Shown: positions 28,480 through 37,746, counted from the first letter of the stretch. The stretch: 64,000 nucleotides of DNA from Streptomyces sp. LX-29 (GCF_029541745.1 NZ_CP089746.1:6643559-6707558); one strand, 5' to 3'. Numbers and translations: made by a program. The notes: generated by a model not told the origin, from the sequence alone.

Positions 28480-29327
28480 GCACGCACCCGGCACGGCGGC
28501 TCTGGCACAGCCTGGAGGCGCTCTACCAGCCGGCGCTGTCGGTGGAGCACACCCGGGCCGTCGGGAAGGAACTCGGCCTCCGGGGATTCTGGATGACCTT
28601 GATCGCCTTCCGCTCGGCTCCGCTCGGCGCGGTGGACGCCGCGACGGTGGTCGCCACGTTCGGCGGCTTCGCGCCAGAGATGGTGGGCAAGGCCGTCCCC
28701 GCCGCGTGGACGCTGGTGCCTCCGGCGACGTGCGTCGAGCGCCGGAACGTTCTTGCGGGCGAGCTGCTCCGGGAGGCCGGCATCACCGACGTGATCGCCG
28801 GGCCACTGGTCGCGCGGCTGGCCGCACTGCCGTCCGCGCTCGAGACGACCGGACGCCCGCTCGGTGCCGCCAATGCCGCTCTCCCGCTCCCGGACGACCC
28901 GGTCGCGGCACTGTGGCAGCTCGCCAGCACGGTACGGGAACATCGCGGCGACGGGCATCTGGCCGCCTGGGTCGCCGCCGGCGTCACCGGGCTCCAGTCC
29001 CATCACATGCTCGTCGCCGACCTCGGTCAGCACGAGATGATGCGCGAGCTGCGGGGCTGGACACCGGAGGAGTGGTCCGAGGCGGCCGAGGCGCTGGTCG
29101 CCCGCGGCCTGCTGGACGCCGATTCCGGTGCCCTCACCGCCGCGGGCCGGGAACTGCGCGACAAGGTGGAGCAACAGACGGACGAGCTGTCCTGGTCAGG
29201 GGGCCTGTCCGTACTGGGAGAGGAGGGCGTGGACAGGATCTGCGCGGAACTCGCCCCTCTGGCGAGTTCGGTCCGCGGCTCCGGCCTGGCGCCACTGTTC
29301 ACCTTGCTCGCGGGCAGCGAGGTCTGA
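28476..29327 (+). CDS. SCO6745/SalK-like protein
   Basis: GTG 28476 overlaps the thiolase stop by four bases (GTGA), giving 283 residues. The N-terminus ARRLWHSLEALYQPALSVEHTRAVGKELGLRGFWMTLIAFRSAPLG and the mid-protein AAWVAAGVTGLQSHHM followed by ELRGWTPEEWSEAAEAL are characteristic of the actinobacterial SCO6745 family (SalK-like). This family recurs in biosynthetic clusters but has no established biochemistry. It is all-helical with a winged-helix-like C-terminal part (MMRELRGW...LVARGLLDADSGALTAAGRELRD). It is the last gene of the operon. Confidence 0.78.
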   Translation: MSTHPARRLWHSLEALYQPALSVEHTRAVGKELGLRGFWMTLIAFRSAPLGAVDAATVVATFGGFAPEMVGKAVPAAWTLVPPATCVERRNVLAGELLREAGITDVIAGPLVARLAALPSALETTGRPLGAANAALPLPDDPVAALWQLASTVREHRGDGHLAAWVAAGVTGLQSHHMLVADLGQHEMMRELRGWTPEEWSEAAEALVARGLLDADSGALTAAGRELRDKVEQQTDELSWSGGLSVLGEEGVDRICAELAPLASSVRGSGLAPLFTLLAGSEV

Positions 29328-29596
29328 CGGGCTGTTGCTCTTTCGGCTGTGGCGCGTGCGCTTCGAACGTCCTTCCCGAGATCGGGTGATCGTCGGGCTG
29401 AAACGGCATGCAGGCAGGGCCTCTTGGTAGCTCAAAGGTTGCGAAACCGGACGAGTACCAGGAGGCCCTGTTGTCGCGGTTCTACGCCCCCGAGACCGGC
29501 CAGTCCACTTCCGCCATCAGATCGTGTGACTGCCTGGCTCACCGGTTTGGTAACGCTGCCGACCACGGGGAGCGGGCCCGCCGGCATCCGAGCGAT

Positions 29597-29700
29597 ATGA
29601 CCGATGAGCGGTGGGCGGTGGGCGGTGGTGCGTGAGGCGATGCCGGTGCCGGCCTGGCTGGAGAGCGGCCGGGGCCGACCGGAGTCGCCGACCTTTAGCT
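29597..29700 (+). pseudogene. Transposase N-terminal relic (IS5-type)
   Basis: MTDERWAV at 29597 continues in a second frame as RWAVVREAMPVPAWLESGRGRPES, the start of an IS5-type transposase. Everything after about 29695 is lost, and a short frameshift separates the two parts. The preceding 29328-29596, after the operon, contains no convincing gene. Confidence 0.6.
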
Positions 29701-29729
29701 GCGGCGGCACAAGGCACTACGTTGCGGCT

Positions 29730-30117
29730 GTGATCAACGACGTGGTTCCGCAGAAGGAAGCTCGGTGGGTCGTCCTCGTGGAGGCCGAGACCTGCCCCGG
29801 GTACGAGGAGGACCACCGCTGGCAGCTCGTCGCAACGCATGCTGTCCCGGACGGAGGTCGTGCGGCGGCTGACGGACTGGCACGCAAGCTCGCCATGGAG
29901 TACGTCCCCAGAGAGGTCAGCGTTGGGCTCGGGAGACACGCCCGCACGCAAGGTGTTCCGAGTCGCCGACGGCTCGTGGCTCGTCGAGGTCCGGGGAATA
30001 GACCACAAGGGAATTCTGTGCCGGATAACCACCGCCGAGCTGGTGCGTGAGTGGAAGTACGTGCGTGCCGGGGAGACCTCGGCGGAGCGCAGACGCCGAC
30101 TGCTGGGCCAGACCTGA
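29730..30117 (+). pseudogene. Frameshifted small hypothetical protein
   Basis: GTG 29730 opens VINDVVPQKEARWVVLVEAETCPGYEEDHRWQL, which reads smoothly to ...LAMEYVPRE near 29920. The sensible continuation GSGDTPARKVFRVADGSWLVEVRG...RITTAELVREW lies in the next frame and ends at 30117. Together they make about 129 residues resembling small Streptomyces hypothetical proteins of this layout. One base change near 29925-29940 separates the halves. Function unknown; 30118-30333 is empty. Confidence 0.65.
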
Positions 30118-30333
30118 CAGGCGGACGCAACCGACCGGCCGGGAACGTTTGCCGGGTTGGGTGGTCAGGCCGCTGCCGGTAGCGGTCTGCCGCCCCAGCG
30201 GACGCCTTTCCCGCTGCGGATGCGAGCGCGTTCGCGCCGCTGTGCGGCCGGGACCTCTGGGTGTCGGGTGTGCTTGTTGCGCCAGCGCAGGTGGGCGTGC
30301 ACCATGCTCGGTCTGACGAGCTGCCTCACCGGA

Positions 30334-31245
30334 TCAGCCTTTCAGGCTGTAGAAGTGGATTCGTGTGTTCGGCCTGAATCCGATGCGCGGGTACACGGGG
30401 GCTCCGGCGGCGGTGGCGTGCAGCGTGGCGCGGGTCAGCCCGGTGGCCCACGCACCTTCGTAGAGCGCCTTGCGCGTGACCGCTTCGCCGTAGCCCTTGC
30501 GCTGCCACCGCGGGTCCGTGGCGACGAAGCAGACGAACAGGCGGCCTTGTGCTTCGACCGTGGCGGCGCACGCCACCGGTTCGTCGCCTCGCATGGCCAG
30601 GTAGGCGTGGACCTCGTTCTTCCAGAGCGCGGATCCGACCAGGACGTCGCGGGCTTCCTCCAAGGGGAGTCCGTACGCGCGTGATTGGAGGTCGGCGTAG
30701 GCCCGCAACTGCTCGTCGGTGCCGACGCGGGCGAACGTCAGGTCGGGGTGGACCGGCTCGGGGATGGGGAGCAGGTCGCCGGCCATGCCCGTACCGGGGA
30801 AGGCGTATTGGAGGCCGGCGTGCTCGGCTGTCGTCTCCAGCGCGGAGCGGGCCTCGTCGTCGAGAAGGTCTTCGAAGAGCCACACGAGGCCCTGGTGCTT
30901 CTTCGTCCGCATGATGTCCGCGGCTTGACTCAGACGGTGCTGGAGGAGCTCTGCTCCCGCTTCCGTCTCGGTCAAGGTGATGCAGTTCAAGAACCCGAAC
31001 CGGCTGTCGGCCCAGCGGACCGCGATGCCCGGAAGGTCACGCACGTCCGCGTCCGTGTCGCGGTCGAGCACCAGGGTCCTCCAGACCGTGGTGAGTTGCT
31101 GTACCGATTCGATGGACTCCGCGGATACGGTCACGGTGCCTCCATGACGTGGTGTGCTGGGCAAGGATCCTGAGCGGGTGGTGGATGGCTTGGGTGCCTC
31201 TGCGGCAGCGGGGGCTCTGCTTGCGGTATGCGGTTCTGATGTCAT
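30334..31245 (-). CDS. GNAT-family N-acetyltransferase
   Basis: ATG 31245 overlaps the stop of the upstream permease (ATGA), so the two are translationally coupled. The 303-residue protein has an N-terminal extension of about 45 Pro/Ser/Ala-rich residues; GTG near 31138 is an alternative start. It has a central divergent domain and a C-terminal GNAT core: ARVGTDEQLRAYADLQSRAYGLP, strands VHAYLAMRGDEPVACAATVEAQGRLFVCFVATDPRWQRKGYGEAV with the acetyl-CoA loop, and VYPRIGFRPNTRIHFY at the end. Coupling to an amino-acid permease suggests the substrate may be an imported amine or amino acid. Confidence 0.85.
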   Translation of the reverse strand: MTSEPHTASRAPAAAEAPKPSTTRSGSLPSTPRHGGTVTVSAESIESVQQLTTVWRTLVLDRDTDADVRDLPGIAVRWADSRFGFLNCITLTETEAGAELLQHRLSQAADIMRTKKHQGLVWLFEDLLDDEARSALETTAEHAGLQYAFPGTGMAGDLLPIPEPVHPDLTFARVGTDEQLRAYADLQSRAYGLPLEEARDVLVGSALWKNEVHAYLAMRGDEPVACAATVEAQGRLFVCFVATDPRWQRKGYGEAVTRKALYEGAWATGLTRATLHATAAGAPVYPRIGFRPNTRIHFYSLKG

Positions 31246-32774
31246 CGGATGATGTTCTCGGCCTCTTCGATCTGGTCGTGGGCGTTCGCCGTGCCGGAGC
31301 GGGGCACACCGTAGGAACGGCGTCCGAACCGCCACCACGCAGCGGCCATGACGAGGGCCACCAGCAAGGCGACGGGCGTGTAGTTGAAGCTCGTGGCGGT
31401 GACCGGGCTGGACTGCGGCAGCAGGAACAGCACTGTTACCCCGGCCGCCCAGAGCACTGCCACCCAGCCGATCGGCCGGCTCCAGCGGCCCAGGTGCCAG
31501 GGCCCGGGGGTGAACCGGTCCCGGTGGCGCAGTCGCAGCAGCACCGGGATGGCGTAGGCCGGGGTGAAACCCACGACGGAGATCGCGGTCACCGCCGAGA
31601 ACGCCGTGGCGGAACACAGGGACGGCAGGGCCAGCACGAAGGCGACACCGACCGCGAGCCAGACAGCGTTGGCCGGGACGGCCGTACGTCGGCTGACCTT
31701 CTGCCAACGCGCCGCGCCGGGCAGGGCGCCGTCCCGGGCGAAGGCGTAGATCATGCGACTGGCGGAGGCGGTGACGGTGTAGCCGCACAGGAACTGCGCC
31801 ACGATGATCACCAGCAGCAACGCCTTCGCCGTCGCCACGCCCAGAGCGTCCAGGAGGATCTGCGCCACCGGCACCCCGGTCTGGCTGCCCAGCGTCCCGG
31901 CGTAGTCCTGGATGGCGAACAGCAAGGCGATCAGCAGGATGCCGCCGGCGATCCAGGACACCGCCACCGAGCGGATGATCCCGCGCGCCGCGGCCACGGA
32001 AGCCCCACTGGTCTCCTCGCTCAGATGGGCCGAGGTGTCGTAGCCGGCCAGGGCGAAGCACGGCAGCAGCATGCCCAGCAGGATCACGTACACGGGGCTC
32101 GACCAGCCGGTGTTGTTGGTGAACTCGGAGAACACGAAGCCGGTCGACTGGTGGTGAGAGGGGATGAGAGTCAGGGCGCCGATGATGACGACGGCCCCGG
32201 CCAGGTGCCACCACGCGCTCAGGGACGTCAGGACGTTCATCAGCCGGCTGCCGAAGAGATTCAGGACCGCGTGCAGCGCGAGGATGACCGCGTACATGAC
32301 CAGCAGGGACCCCGGCGTCGGCACATAGCCGAACTGCAGGTTCGCCCAGGCGGCGGTGAAGGTCGCGATGCCGTAGTCCTGGGCCGCGATCCCGCCGAGC
32401 AGCCCCAGAAGGTTGAGCCAGCCGGTGTACCAGCTCCACCGCTCACCGCCGAGCTGGCGGGCCATGTAGTACAGGCCGCCGCTGGTGGGGTAGCGGGAGG
32501 TGATCTCGGCCAGTGCCGCGGCCAGGCACAGCACCAGCGGCCCCACGGCGAGCCACCCCCACACCACCACCGCGGGCCCACCGCTGTTCAGGCCGTAGCC
32601 GAAAAGCAGCAGCGCCCCGGACATGATGGAGATGACCGACAAGGAAGCGGAGAAGTTACCGAAGGCGCCCATGCGCCGGTGCAGCTGCTGGGTATAGCCG
32701 AGCTCCTTGAGTATGCGCTCGTCGTCCTCCAGCGGCTCAGACCGCTGCCGTCGTGCGTGTGCTGATGTACGCAT
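31242..32774 (-). CDS. APC-superfamily amino-acid permease (ACT/GABA-permease-like)
   Basis: A 510-residue membrane protein with about twelve hydrophobic segments. The first helix has SLSVISIMSGALLLFGYGL. The loop YPTSGGLYYMARQLGGERWSWYTGWLN is diagnostic of the amino acid/choline transporter branch that includes GABA permeases, and the SEETSGASVAAARGIIRS consensus is present. It probably imports an amino acid or amine by cation symport. It is the first gene of a two-gene unit with a GNAT acetyltransferase. Confidence 0.88.
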   Translation of the reverse strand: MRTSAHARRQRSEPLEDDERILKELGYTQQLHRRMGAFGNFSASLSVISIMSGALLLFGYGLNSGGPAVVVWGWLAVGPLVLCLAAALAEITSRYPTSGGLYYMARQLGGERWSWYTGWLNLLGLLGGIAAQDYGIATFTAAWANLQFGYVPTPGSLLVMYAVILALHAVLNLFGSRLMNVLTSLSAWWHLAGAVVIIGALTLIPSHHQSTGFVFSEFTNNTGWSSPVYVILLGMLLPCFALAGYDTSAHLSEETSGASVAAARGIIRSVAVSWIAGGILLIALLFAIQDYAGTLGSQTGVPVAQILLDALGVATAKALLLVIIVAQFLCGYTVTASASRMIYAFARDGALPGAARWQKVSRRTAVPANAVWLAVGVAFVLALPSLCSATAFSAVTAISVVGFTPAYAIPVLLRLRHRDRFTPGPWHLGRWSRPIGWVAVLWAAGVTVLFLLPQSSPVTATSFNYTPVALLVALVMAAAWWRFGRRSYGVPRSGTANAHDQIEEAENIIR

Positions 32775-32882
32775 CGAGAATCTCCGCGCAGGGAAGAGCA
32801 GAAAGGAAAGGAAAGGGGTGCAGGGTGGCTGCTGGGGCGTCAGTGCGGCACGGCGGCGCCCGCCCGCGGAGCCAACAGGTAT

Positions 32883-33090
32883 TCACGGCCGTCTTCCCGC
32901 GTTGGGCGGCGGCTTGATCCGCCGCAGGCAGGCGCTGCGGGGCGCCTCGAACTCCTCCCACCAACGGTCCGGGTCGTGCGTGATGTACTGCCACGGGGCC
33001 GGGGTGGTGAAGTCGCCGATGACTTGGGATACGGCAGCCACCTCCTTCGGGAAACCGCCCGCCGCCAGCGCATGGGCCAGATGATTCAGG
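32883..33090 (-). pseudogene. C-terminal fragment of a hypothetical protein
   Basis: A coherent stretch of about 65 residues (DLNHLAHALAAGG..., then DPDRWWEEFEAPRSACLRRIKPP) ends at a TGA at 32883. Upstream the frame loses protein-like character and there is no start, so a 5' truncation is likely. Family unknown. The 33091-33349 region contains nothing I can support. Confidence 0.4.
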
Positions 33091-33349
33091 TCGGTTGCGG
33101 AACCGGCCGCCGGATCGCATTGCCGTGCTGCGGCGCCACAACGTGCACGCTGACCGACGCCCTGGAATGGGTTCAGCCACCGGATCATGCCCCCTTGCTC
33201 CACTCCTTCAATCCTGCTGGCCGAAGGCAACCCGCCCCCGCTGGGTGCCTTCCGCACCTTCCAGGCGCCCGTCCGGGACATTGCCACGCCCGCTGACACC
33301 ACACCGCGCACCCCTCGGCGACGGGCATCCCGACCGGGAGGATGTAGCC

Positions 33350-33703
33350 ATGCTGACGTGGGCCCGCATCTACTACCCGGACGAGGACGTCTGGATGTAT
33401 TTCGAGATCGACACCACCGACGACTGGGCGCCACGCCAGATCGAGATCCGCAGATCCGACGGTCAACCGACCACAGCGGCCTGTCTGGCCGAGGTCATGC
33501 ACGCACGCGACCACGGCGGCTTCTCGGCGGTGGACCGGTACGAGGGGCGCTATGGAGTCGTCGCCGAAGGCCCGGTGGGCGGATGGGAAGACCAGCCGGA
33601 AGCCACCGAGATCACCCAGGCCGAGTTCGAGCAGCTGTGGGAGCGGGCGCGACGAGCCATGGACGACGCCCACGCGGCCGCCCGCCCGCCCGCACCTGCG
33701 TAG
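33350..33703 (+). CDS. Small hypothetical protein (117 aa)
   Basis: ATG 33350 is preceded by GGGAGGA. The product is acidic and soluble: MLTWARIYYPDEDVWMYFEID, then QIEIRRSDGQPTTAACLAEVMHARD, ending in an Ala/Pro tail. Good ribosome site, no membrane segments, codon use like its neighbours. It resembles small Streptomyces hypothetical proteins of unknown role and stands alone. Confidence 0.75.
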   Translation: MLTWARIYYPDEDVWMYFEIDTTDDWAPRQIEIRRSDGQPTTAACLAEVMHARDHGGFSAVDRYEGRYGVVAEGPVGGWEDQPEATEITQAEFEQLWERARRAMDDAHAAARPPAPA

Positions 33704-33816
33704 GCGGAGGAGGAGTCCGAAGATCCCGAGCGCTGGGAGGACAACGGCATGATCGGCGTGCTGTAGCGGCGGGCCGGCGAGCGCCAGCGCACAAGCTCCA
33801 GACCCTGCGGAAACGG

Positions 33817-33855
33817 GCGCGGGCCCAGGAACCGGTAACGTTCCTGGGCCCGCGC
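33817..33855. terminator. Very strong bidirectional stem-loop
   Basis: A perfect 16-bp stem, GCGCGGGCCCAGGAAC paired with its complement, encloses a seven-base loop. It lies downstream of the small hypothetical gene and faces the truncated reductase coming from the other side. Confidence 0.85.
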
Positions 33856-34010
33856 TGTTGAGGGGAGATCGCCGTGCTACTGGCCGAGCCATATGGATCC
33901 GCCGAGCGTGCCCACCACCTCGACGACGAGTGCGACCAATCCGTAGGAGATCCGCTGAATCGTCAGGCGCAAGCCCCCGCCGCGTACGTCGACAACGGGC
34001 GGACCGCGGC

Positions 34011-34632
34011 TCAGACGACCAGGACCCGGCGCCCCCGGGTGTGGCCGGCGCGGCTGTCAGTGTGCGCCGCCGCTGCCTCGGTACGACTTCTCGACCGGGA
34101 TGTGGAGCCTGCCCCGGGAGATGAGGTCGACGGCCTCGGCGAGCGCGTCCGGCATGCTCCCGGCCACGTCGGAGAACCGGACGCCGAGCTGCGGTGCACT
34201 GAGGTCGGCGATGGAGACGACCTTGCGCGGGTCCCCGGTGAGCTCGACGAGTTCGCGGATCACACCCGAGCCGGCCAGGTCGAGGGCCGCGTCGACCCGG
34301 CCCAGGTGCCGCACCCGTTCGACCCAGCCCTCGTTGTAGGTCGTGGCGATGGCGCCCAGGCCGCGCAGGTAGTCCTGGTTCGCAGCCCCGGCCGTGCCGA
34401 TCACCGTGATGCCGCGCTCGCGGGCGATCTGCAGGACTGCCGACCCGACGCCGCCGGAGGCGCCGCTGACCAGCAGCGTCTGCCCGGGCCGCACGCCGAC
34501 CTCGCGGATGATGCGCAGCGCGGTCTCCACCACCGACGGGTACCCGGCCGCCTCCTCGAAGGGCGGGGTGCCGCAAGACCCCGCGGGAAGCCAGGTCCCC
34601 GCCGCGCTTATCAGTGGTGGGTGGCCTGGCAA
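34011..34632 (-). pseudogene. Truncated, frameshifted MDR (quinone oxidoreductase-type) reductase
   Basis: The cofactor half of a medium-chain reductase is readable: AAGYPSVVETALRIIREVGVRPG, the NADPH loop LVSGASGGVGSAVLQIA, then LDLAGSGVIRELVELTGDPRKVVSIAD. The catalytic N-terminal half is missing; before about 34600 the sequence is unrelated. Near 34069 a frameshift moves the natural C-terminus (HTDSRAGHTRGRRVLVV) to another frame. The gene is therefore dead at both ends. Confidence 0.82.
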
Positions 34633-34650
34633 GCGGCAACGCTGGGCGGG

Positions 34651-35592
34651 TCAGTCGTTGAACGCCGTGGCCACGGCATCTCCGAGCTGATTCAAGACGT
34701 CCCGTGAGAGCTGCACCGACCCGGTGAACGAGAAGAAAGCGTGGGTGGCACCCTTGATCGGGAGGTGCTTGACCGGCACGTCGGCGTCGGCGAGCTTCTG
34801 CGCGTACCGGTCACCCTGGTCCCGCAGCGGATCGTGTTCGGCGGTGACGATGACGGCGGGAGGAAGCCCGGCCAGCTCGTCGGAACGCGCCGGCGAGACG
34901 CGCAGGTCGGCGCCTTCGTCGGGCGTGTTGAGGTAAAGGCCCCAGAACCACTCGAGCCAGCTGCGGCTCAGCAGCGGGCCGGCCATGTTCTCGTACATGG
35001 AGGGGCTGTCGTCGAACCGGTCGACCGCCGGGTACGCCAGTACCTGCAGTGCGATCCGAGGTCCCCCGCGCCGCTGCGCTTCCTGCACGAGGGCCGCGGC
35101 GAGGTTGCCGCCGGCGCTCTCGCCGAACACCGCGATGTTCTGCCCGTCGCCGCCGAAACTTCCGGCGTTGGCCGCGACCCATGTCAGGGCGGCGTAGGCG
35201 TCTTCGATCCCCGCCGGGAAGCGGTGTTCGGGCGCGAGCCGGTAGTCGACGGAGACCACGATCGTGCCGGAGCGGTTGGCCATGATGCGGGCGATGTGGT
35301 CCTGGCTGTCCAGGTCTCCGAGGACCCATCCGCCGCCGTGGAAGAAGACCGTCACGGGCAGCGGCCCGGAGCGCGGGACGATGGCGGGGGCGTAGACGCG
35401 GATGGGGACCTCGAGGCCCTCGGCGGCGGCCACTGCGTCGTGCACGCTGCCGACCGGCTCGGCGTCGCCCGCGAGGAAGGAGAGGCTGCTCACGAGGTCG
35501 CGGTTCTCCTTGACCGTTCGACTCTCCGGTGCCGGTTCGCCTCCTTCGGCCAACTTCTCGAGAAGGGCATCGATCTGGGGGTCGAGGGACAT
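34651..35592 (-). CDS. Alpha/beta-hydrolase esterase (hormone-sensitive-lipase family)
   Basis: ATG 35592, after AGGAAGG, gives 313 residues, normal for bacterial HSL-type esterases. The oxyanion-hole motif is FFHGGGWVLGD, the nucleophile lies in FGESAGGNLAAALV, the acid is expected in TAEHDPLRDQGD, and the His is in GATHAFFSF. It should hydrolyse short acyl esters or lactones. It is transcribed away from a TetR regulator with two dyads in the shared 110-bp promoter region, so that regulator very likely represses it. Confidence 0.9.
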   Translation of the reverse strand: MSLDPQIDALLEKLAEGGEPAPESRTVKENRDLVSSLSFLAGDAEPVGSVHDAVAAAEGLEVPIRVYAPAIVPRSGPLPVTVFFHGGGWVLGDLDSQDHIARIMANRSGTIVVSVDYRLAPEHRFPAGIEDAYAALTWVAANAGSFGGDGQNIAVFGESAGGNLAAALVQEAQRRGGPRIALQVLAYPAVDRFDDSPSMYENMAGPLLSRSWLEWFWGLYLNTPDEGADLRVSPARSDELAGLPPAVIVTAEHDPLRDQGDRYAQKLADADVPVKHLPIKGATHAFFSFTGSVQLSRDVLNQLGDAVATAFND

Positions 35593-35628
35593 GATGAAGA
35601 CCTTCCTGGAGCTTCCGGAACGACACGG

Positions 35629-35684
35629 ATTGGAATGACTGCTCCAAGTTCTACAAGTCACAGGATTGGAATGGCAATTCCAAT
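35629..35684. promoter_or_regulatory. Two TetR-type operators between esterase and regulator
   Basis: A perfect dyad ATTGGAATGGCAATTCCAAT (35665-35684) and a weaker copy of the same half-site (ATTGGAATGACTGCTCCAA, 35629-35647) share ATTGGAAT. Both lie between the divergent starts at 35592 and 35702. Such paired dyads are typical of self-repressing TetR regulators. Confidence 0.8.
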
Positions 35685-35701
35685 CCCGGTACGGTGCGCG
35701 T

Positions 35702-36337
35702 ATGAACTCGCCAGTAGACGCCAAAGGGCCGGAGGGGCGCCGACTCACCAAGCCCGGCCGGAAAACCCGTGAACGCATCATCGAGGCCGCCGCGGAACTG
35801 ATGTTCCACCGCGGTGTCGGGGGTACGAGCATCCCGGACGTCCAGTCGGCCGCCGGGGTCAGCGCGTCGCAGATCTACCACTACTTCGGCGACAAACAGG
35901 GCTTGGTCCTGGCCGTCGTTGATTTTCAGACGGACACCAAGCTCGACCAGCAGCGTCCCCTGCTGGACAACCTGGACAGCATCGACGCGCTGCGGGCCTG
36001 GTGCGACAGGGCAGCGGACCGACAGGACGCCATGGGGTGGGTAGGCGGCTGCGAGATCGGCTCGCTCGCCAGCGAACTCGCCGAGACCGACCCCTTGGCC
36101 CGCACCGACCTTGCCGCGTCCTTCGAGCGGTGGGAAGCACCCATCAGGTCGGGGCTCGCCCGCATGCAGGCTCGCGGCGAGCTGAGCGAGTGCGCCGACG
36201 TCACCGCACTGGCCACCGCCCTGCTGGCCGCCATCCAAGGGGGCATGCTGCTGTCCCAGGTCCGCCGGTCGAGCACCGCATACCGACATGCCGTATCGGC
36301 GGCGATCGACCACATCGAGAGCTACGTCCCTCAGTAA
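35702..36337 (+). CDS. TetR-family transcriptional repressor
   Basis: ATG 35702 gives 211 residues. The DNA-binding domain is clear: TRERIIEAAAELMFHRGVGGTSIPDVQSAAGVSASQIYHYFGDKQGLVLAVVD (about residues 20-72). The ligand-binding half (GCEIGSLASELAETDPLARTDLAASFERW) resembles TetR_C members controlling dehydrogenases and esterases. It diverges from the esterase at 34651 and is the natural ligand-responsive repressor of the dyads between them. Confidence 0.93.
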   Translation: MNSPVDAKGPEGRRLTKPGRKTRERIIEAAAELMFHRGVGGTSIPDVQSAAGVSASQIYHYFGDKQGLVLAVVDFQTDTKLDQQRPLLDNLDSIDALRAWCDRAADRQDAMGWVGGCEIGSLASELAETDPLARTDLAASFERWEAPIRSGLARMQARGELSECADVTALATALLAAIQGGMLLSQVRRSSTAYRHAVSAAIDHIESYVPQ

Positions 36338-36388
36338 CCGCTCAGGCGCCGCCGCTGGCCCGCCGGGGCGCGGTGCACTGTGTGCGGA

Positions 36389-36985
36389 TCAGCGGGCGAT
36401 CGAGATCGCGAAGGGCGCGAATCCGCTGGACCGAATCACGTGCGGTACGAAAAGTATCGCGGCCTCCGTGGCGCGGGCGGTCTGGATCCCGCCGAGATCG
36501 GTGATCCACTCCTTGCGCCAGCCGAGGTTGATGAGCAGTTCACGGACGGTCTGCTTGGCCTGCGGGTCCTCGCCGGAGAGGAACGCGGTCGGCGCCTGGG
36601 TGAGCGTGGCCGGTGCGGTCATCACCGGGAAGAGCATGGTGTTGAGTGTCTTGACGACGTGCGTTTCGGGGAGCGCTTCCTGGAGTTGCTCGGCGAGGCT
36701 TGAGCCGGGGTAGATCAGGTCGGCGGGCAGTCCGTCCGGTCCGTCGACGGTGGCGTTGGAGACGTCGACGAGGATCTTGTCGCGCAGTTCGTCGCGCAGG
36801 GCGACGAGCCGGTCCAGCGAGCCGGCCCCCGGGGTGGCGTTGATGACGATCTGGGCTGTCCGGGCAGCGTCGGCGGCGGCGCCCGGCGCGCGGTCCGCCA
36901 CGGTCACCTCATGCCCTGCCCGGGTGAGGGCTGTGGCCAGGTTGCCGCCGACGCGGCCGTTTCCGAGAACTGCGATCGTGGTCAT
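36389..36985 (-). CDS. NAD(P)-binding F420-reductase-like protein (COG2085)
   Basis: The 198-residue protein begins MTTIAVLGNGRVGGNLATALTRAGHEVTVADR, a GxGxxG Rossmann motif. The NATPGAG and KTLNTMLFPVM segments match the family of NADPH:F420 reductases and related dinucleotide-binding proteins. The F420-specific pocket cannot be confirmed by eye. It lies next to a truncated phosphatase gene on the same strand, with a 40-bp gap. Confidence 0.85.
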   Translation of the reverse strand: MTTIAVLGNGRVGGNLATALTRAGHEVTVADRAPGAAADAARTAQIVINATPGAGSLDRLVALRDELRDKILVDVSNATVDGPDGLPADLIYPGSSLAEQLQEALPETHVVKTLNTMLFPVMTAPATLTQAPTAFLSGEDPQAKQTVRELLINLGWRKEWITDLGGIQTARATEAAILFVPHVIRSSGFAPFAISIAR

Positions 36986-37026
36986 GATGATCTGGTCCTT
37001 CCCTGCGGGCAGGTTGTGGTGCGCGG

Positions 37027-37745
37027 TCAGCGTGAGAGCGTGGCGACGGCCTCGGCGTGGACGCCGGGCGCGGCAGCCAGGAAGCTCTCGCTCTGTGGGG
37101 TCCAGGGGCGGCCCCCGGCGTCGGAGATCTGTCCGCCGGCCTCGGTGACGAGCAGCGCCCCGGGCAGCAGGTCCGCGCGGGCGCCGGCGAACTGCCAGAA
37201 GGCGTCGATCCGGCCGGCGGCCACGTTCAGCAGGTGCAGGGTCGCGGGCACGGCGGTGCGGACGACGAGCGCGTCGAACAGCATCGCGGTGATCGAGGAG
37301 CCGAAGCGCCGCACGACCTTCTCGTCCTCGTCCGGCCGGGCCTGGCTGGTGGCCACGATGCTCAGGCCGAGGTCCGTGGTCTGGGAGACGTGCAGCGGCC
37401 GGCCGTCGAGGTAGGCGCCCGCGCCGGTGAGCGCGGTATAGGTCTCGCCGGTCAACGGCAGGTGGACCGCGGTGAGCACCGGCTGGTTCTCACGCACGAG
37501 GGTGGCGGTCACCGCCCACTCCGGCAGGGCATGCAGGTGGTTGACGTTGCCTTCGGCCGGATCCACGACCCACCATTCGCCGGGCGGCAACGCACCGCCG
37601 TCCAGCTCGTCCTCCACCCAGCCGGCGTCCGGGCGCAGGCGCGTGAGGCGGGGGCGCAGGATGTCGAGGGCCGTGTCGTCGTTGGCGCCGAGCGCGCGCA
37701 TCAGCTCTTCGCGGGTCTGGTAGCGGACCACCTCGCCGACGCGAT
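37027..37745 (-). pseudogene. Inositol-monophosphatase-like gene, 5'-truncated
   Basis: The readable protein starts at about VGEVVRYQTREELMRALGAND and runs to the stop at 37027, ending with the GGQISDAGGRPW block of the family. The metal-binding motif reads WVVDPAEGNVNH instead of the usual DPxDGTxN, a variant subfamily. Roughly 25 N-terminal codons and the start are missing. Upstream in the same frame the sequence is the antisense of the neighbouring LysR gene, so a deletion joined the two divergent genes at about 37745. Confidence 0.78.
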
Positions 37746-37746
37746 G

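Noticed and set aside
31149..32765. 538-codon frame opposite the APC permease
   Set aside because: Gln/Gly/Asp-rich shadow of a membrane protein gene, no motif.
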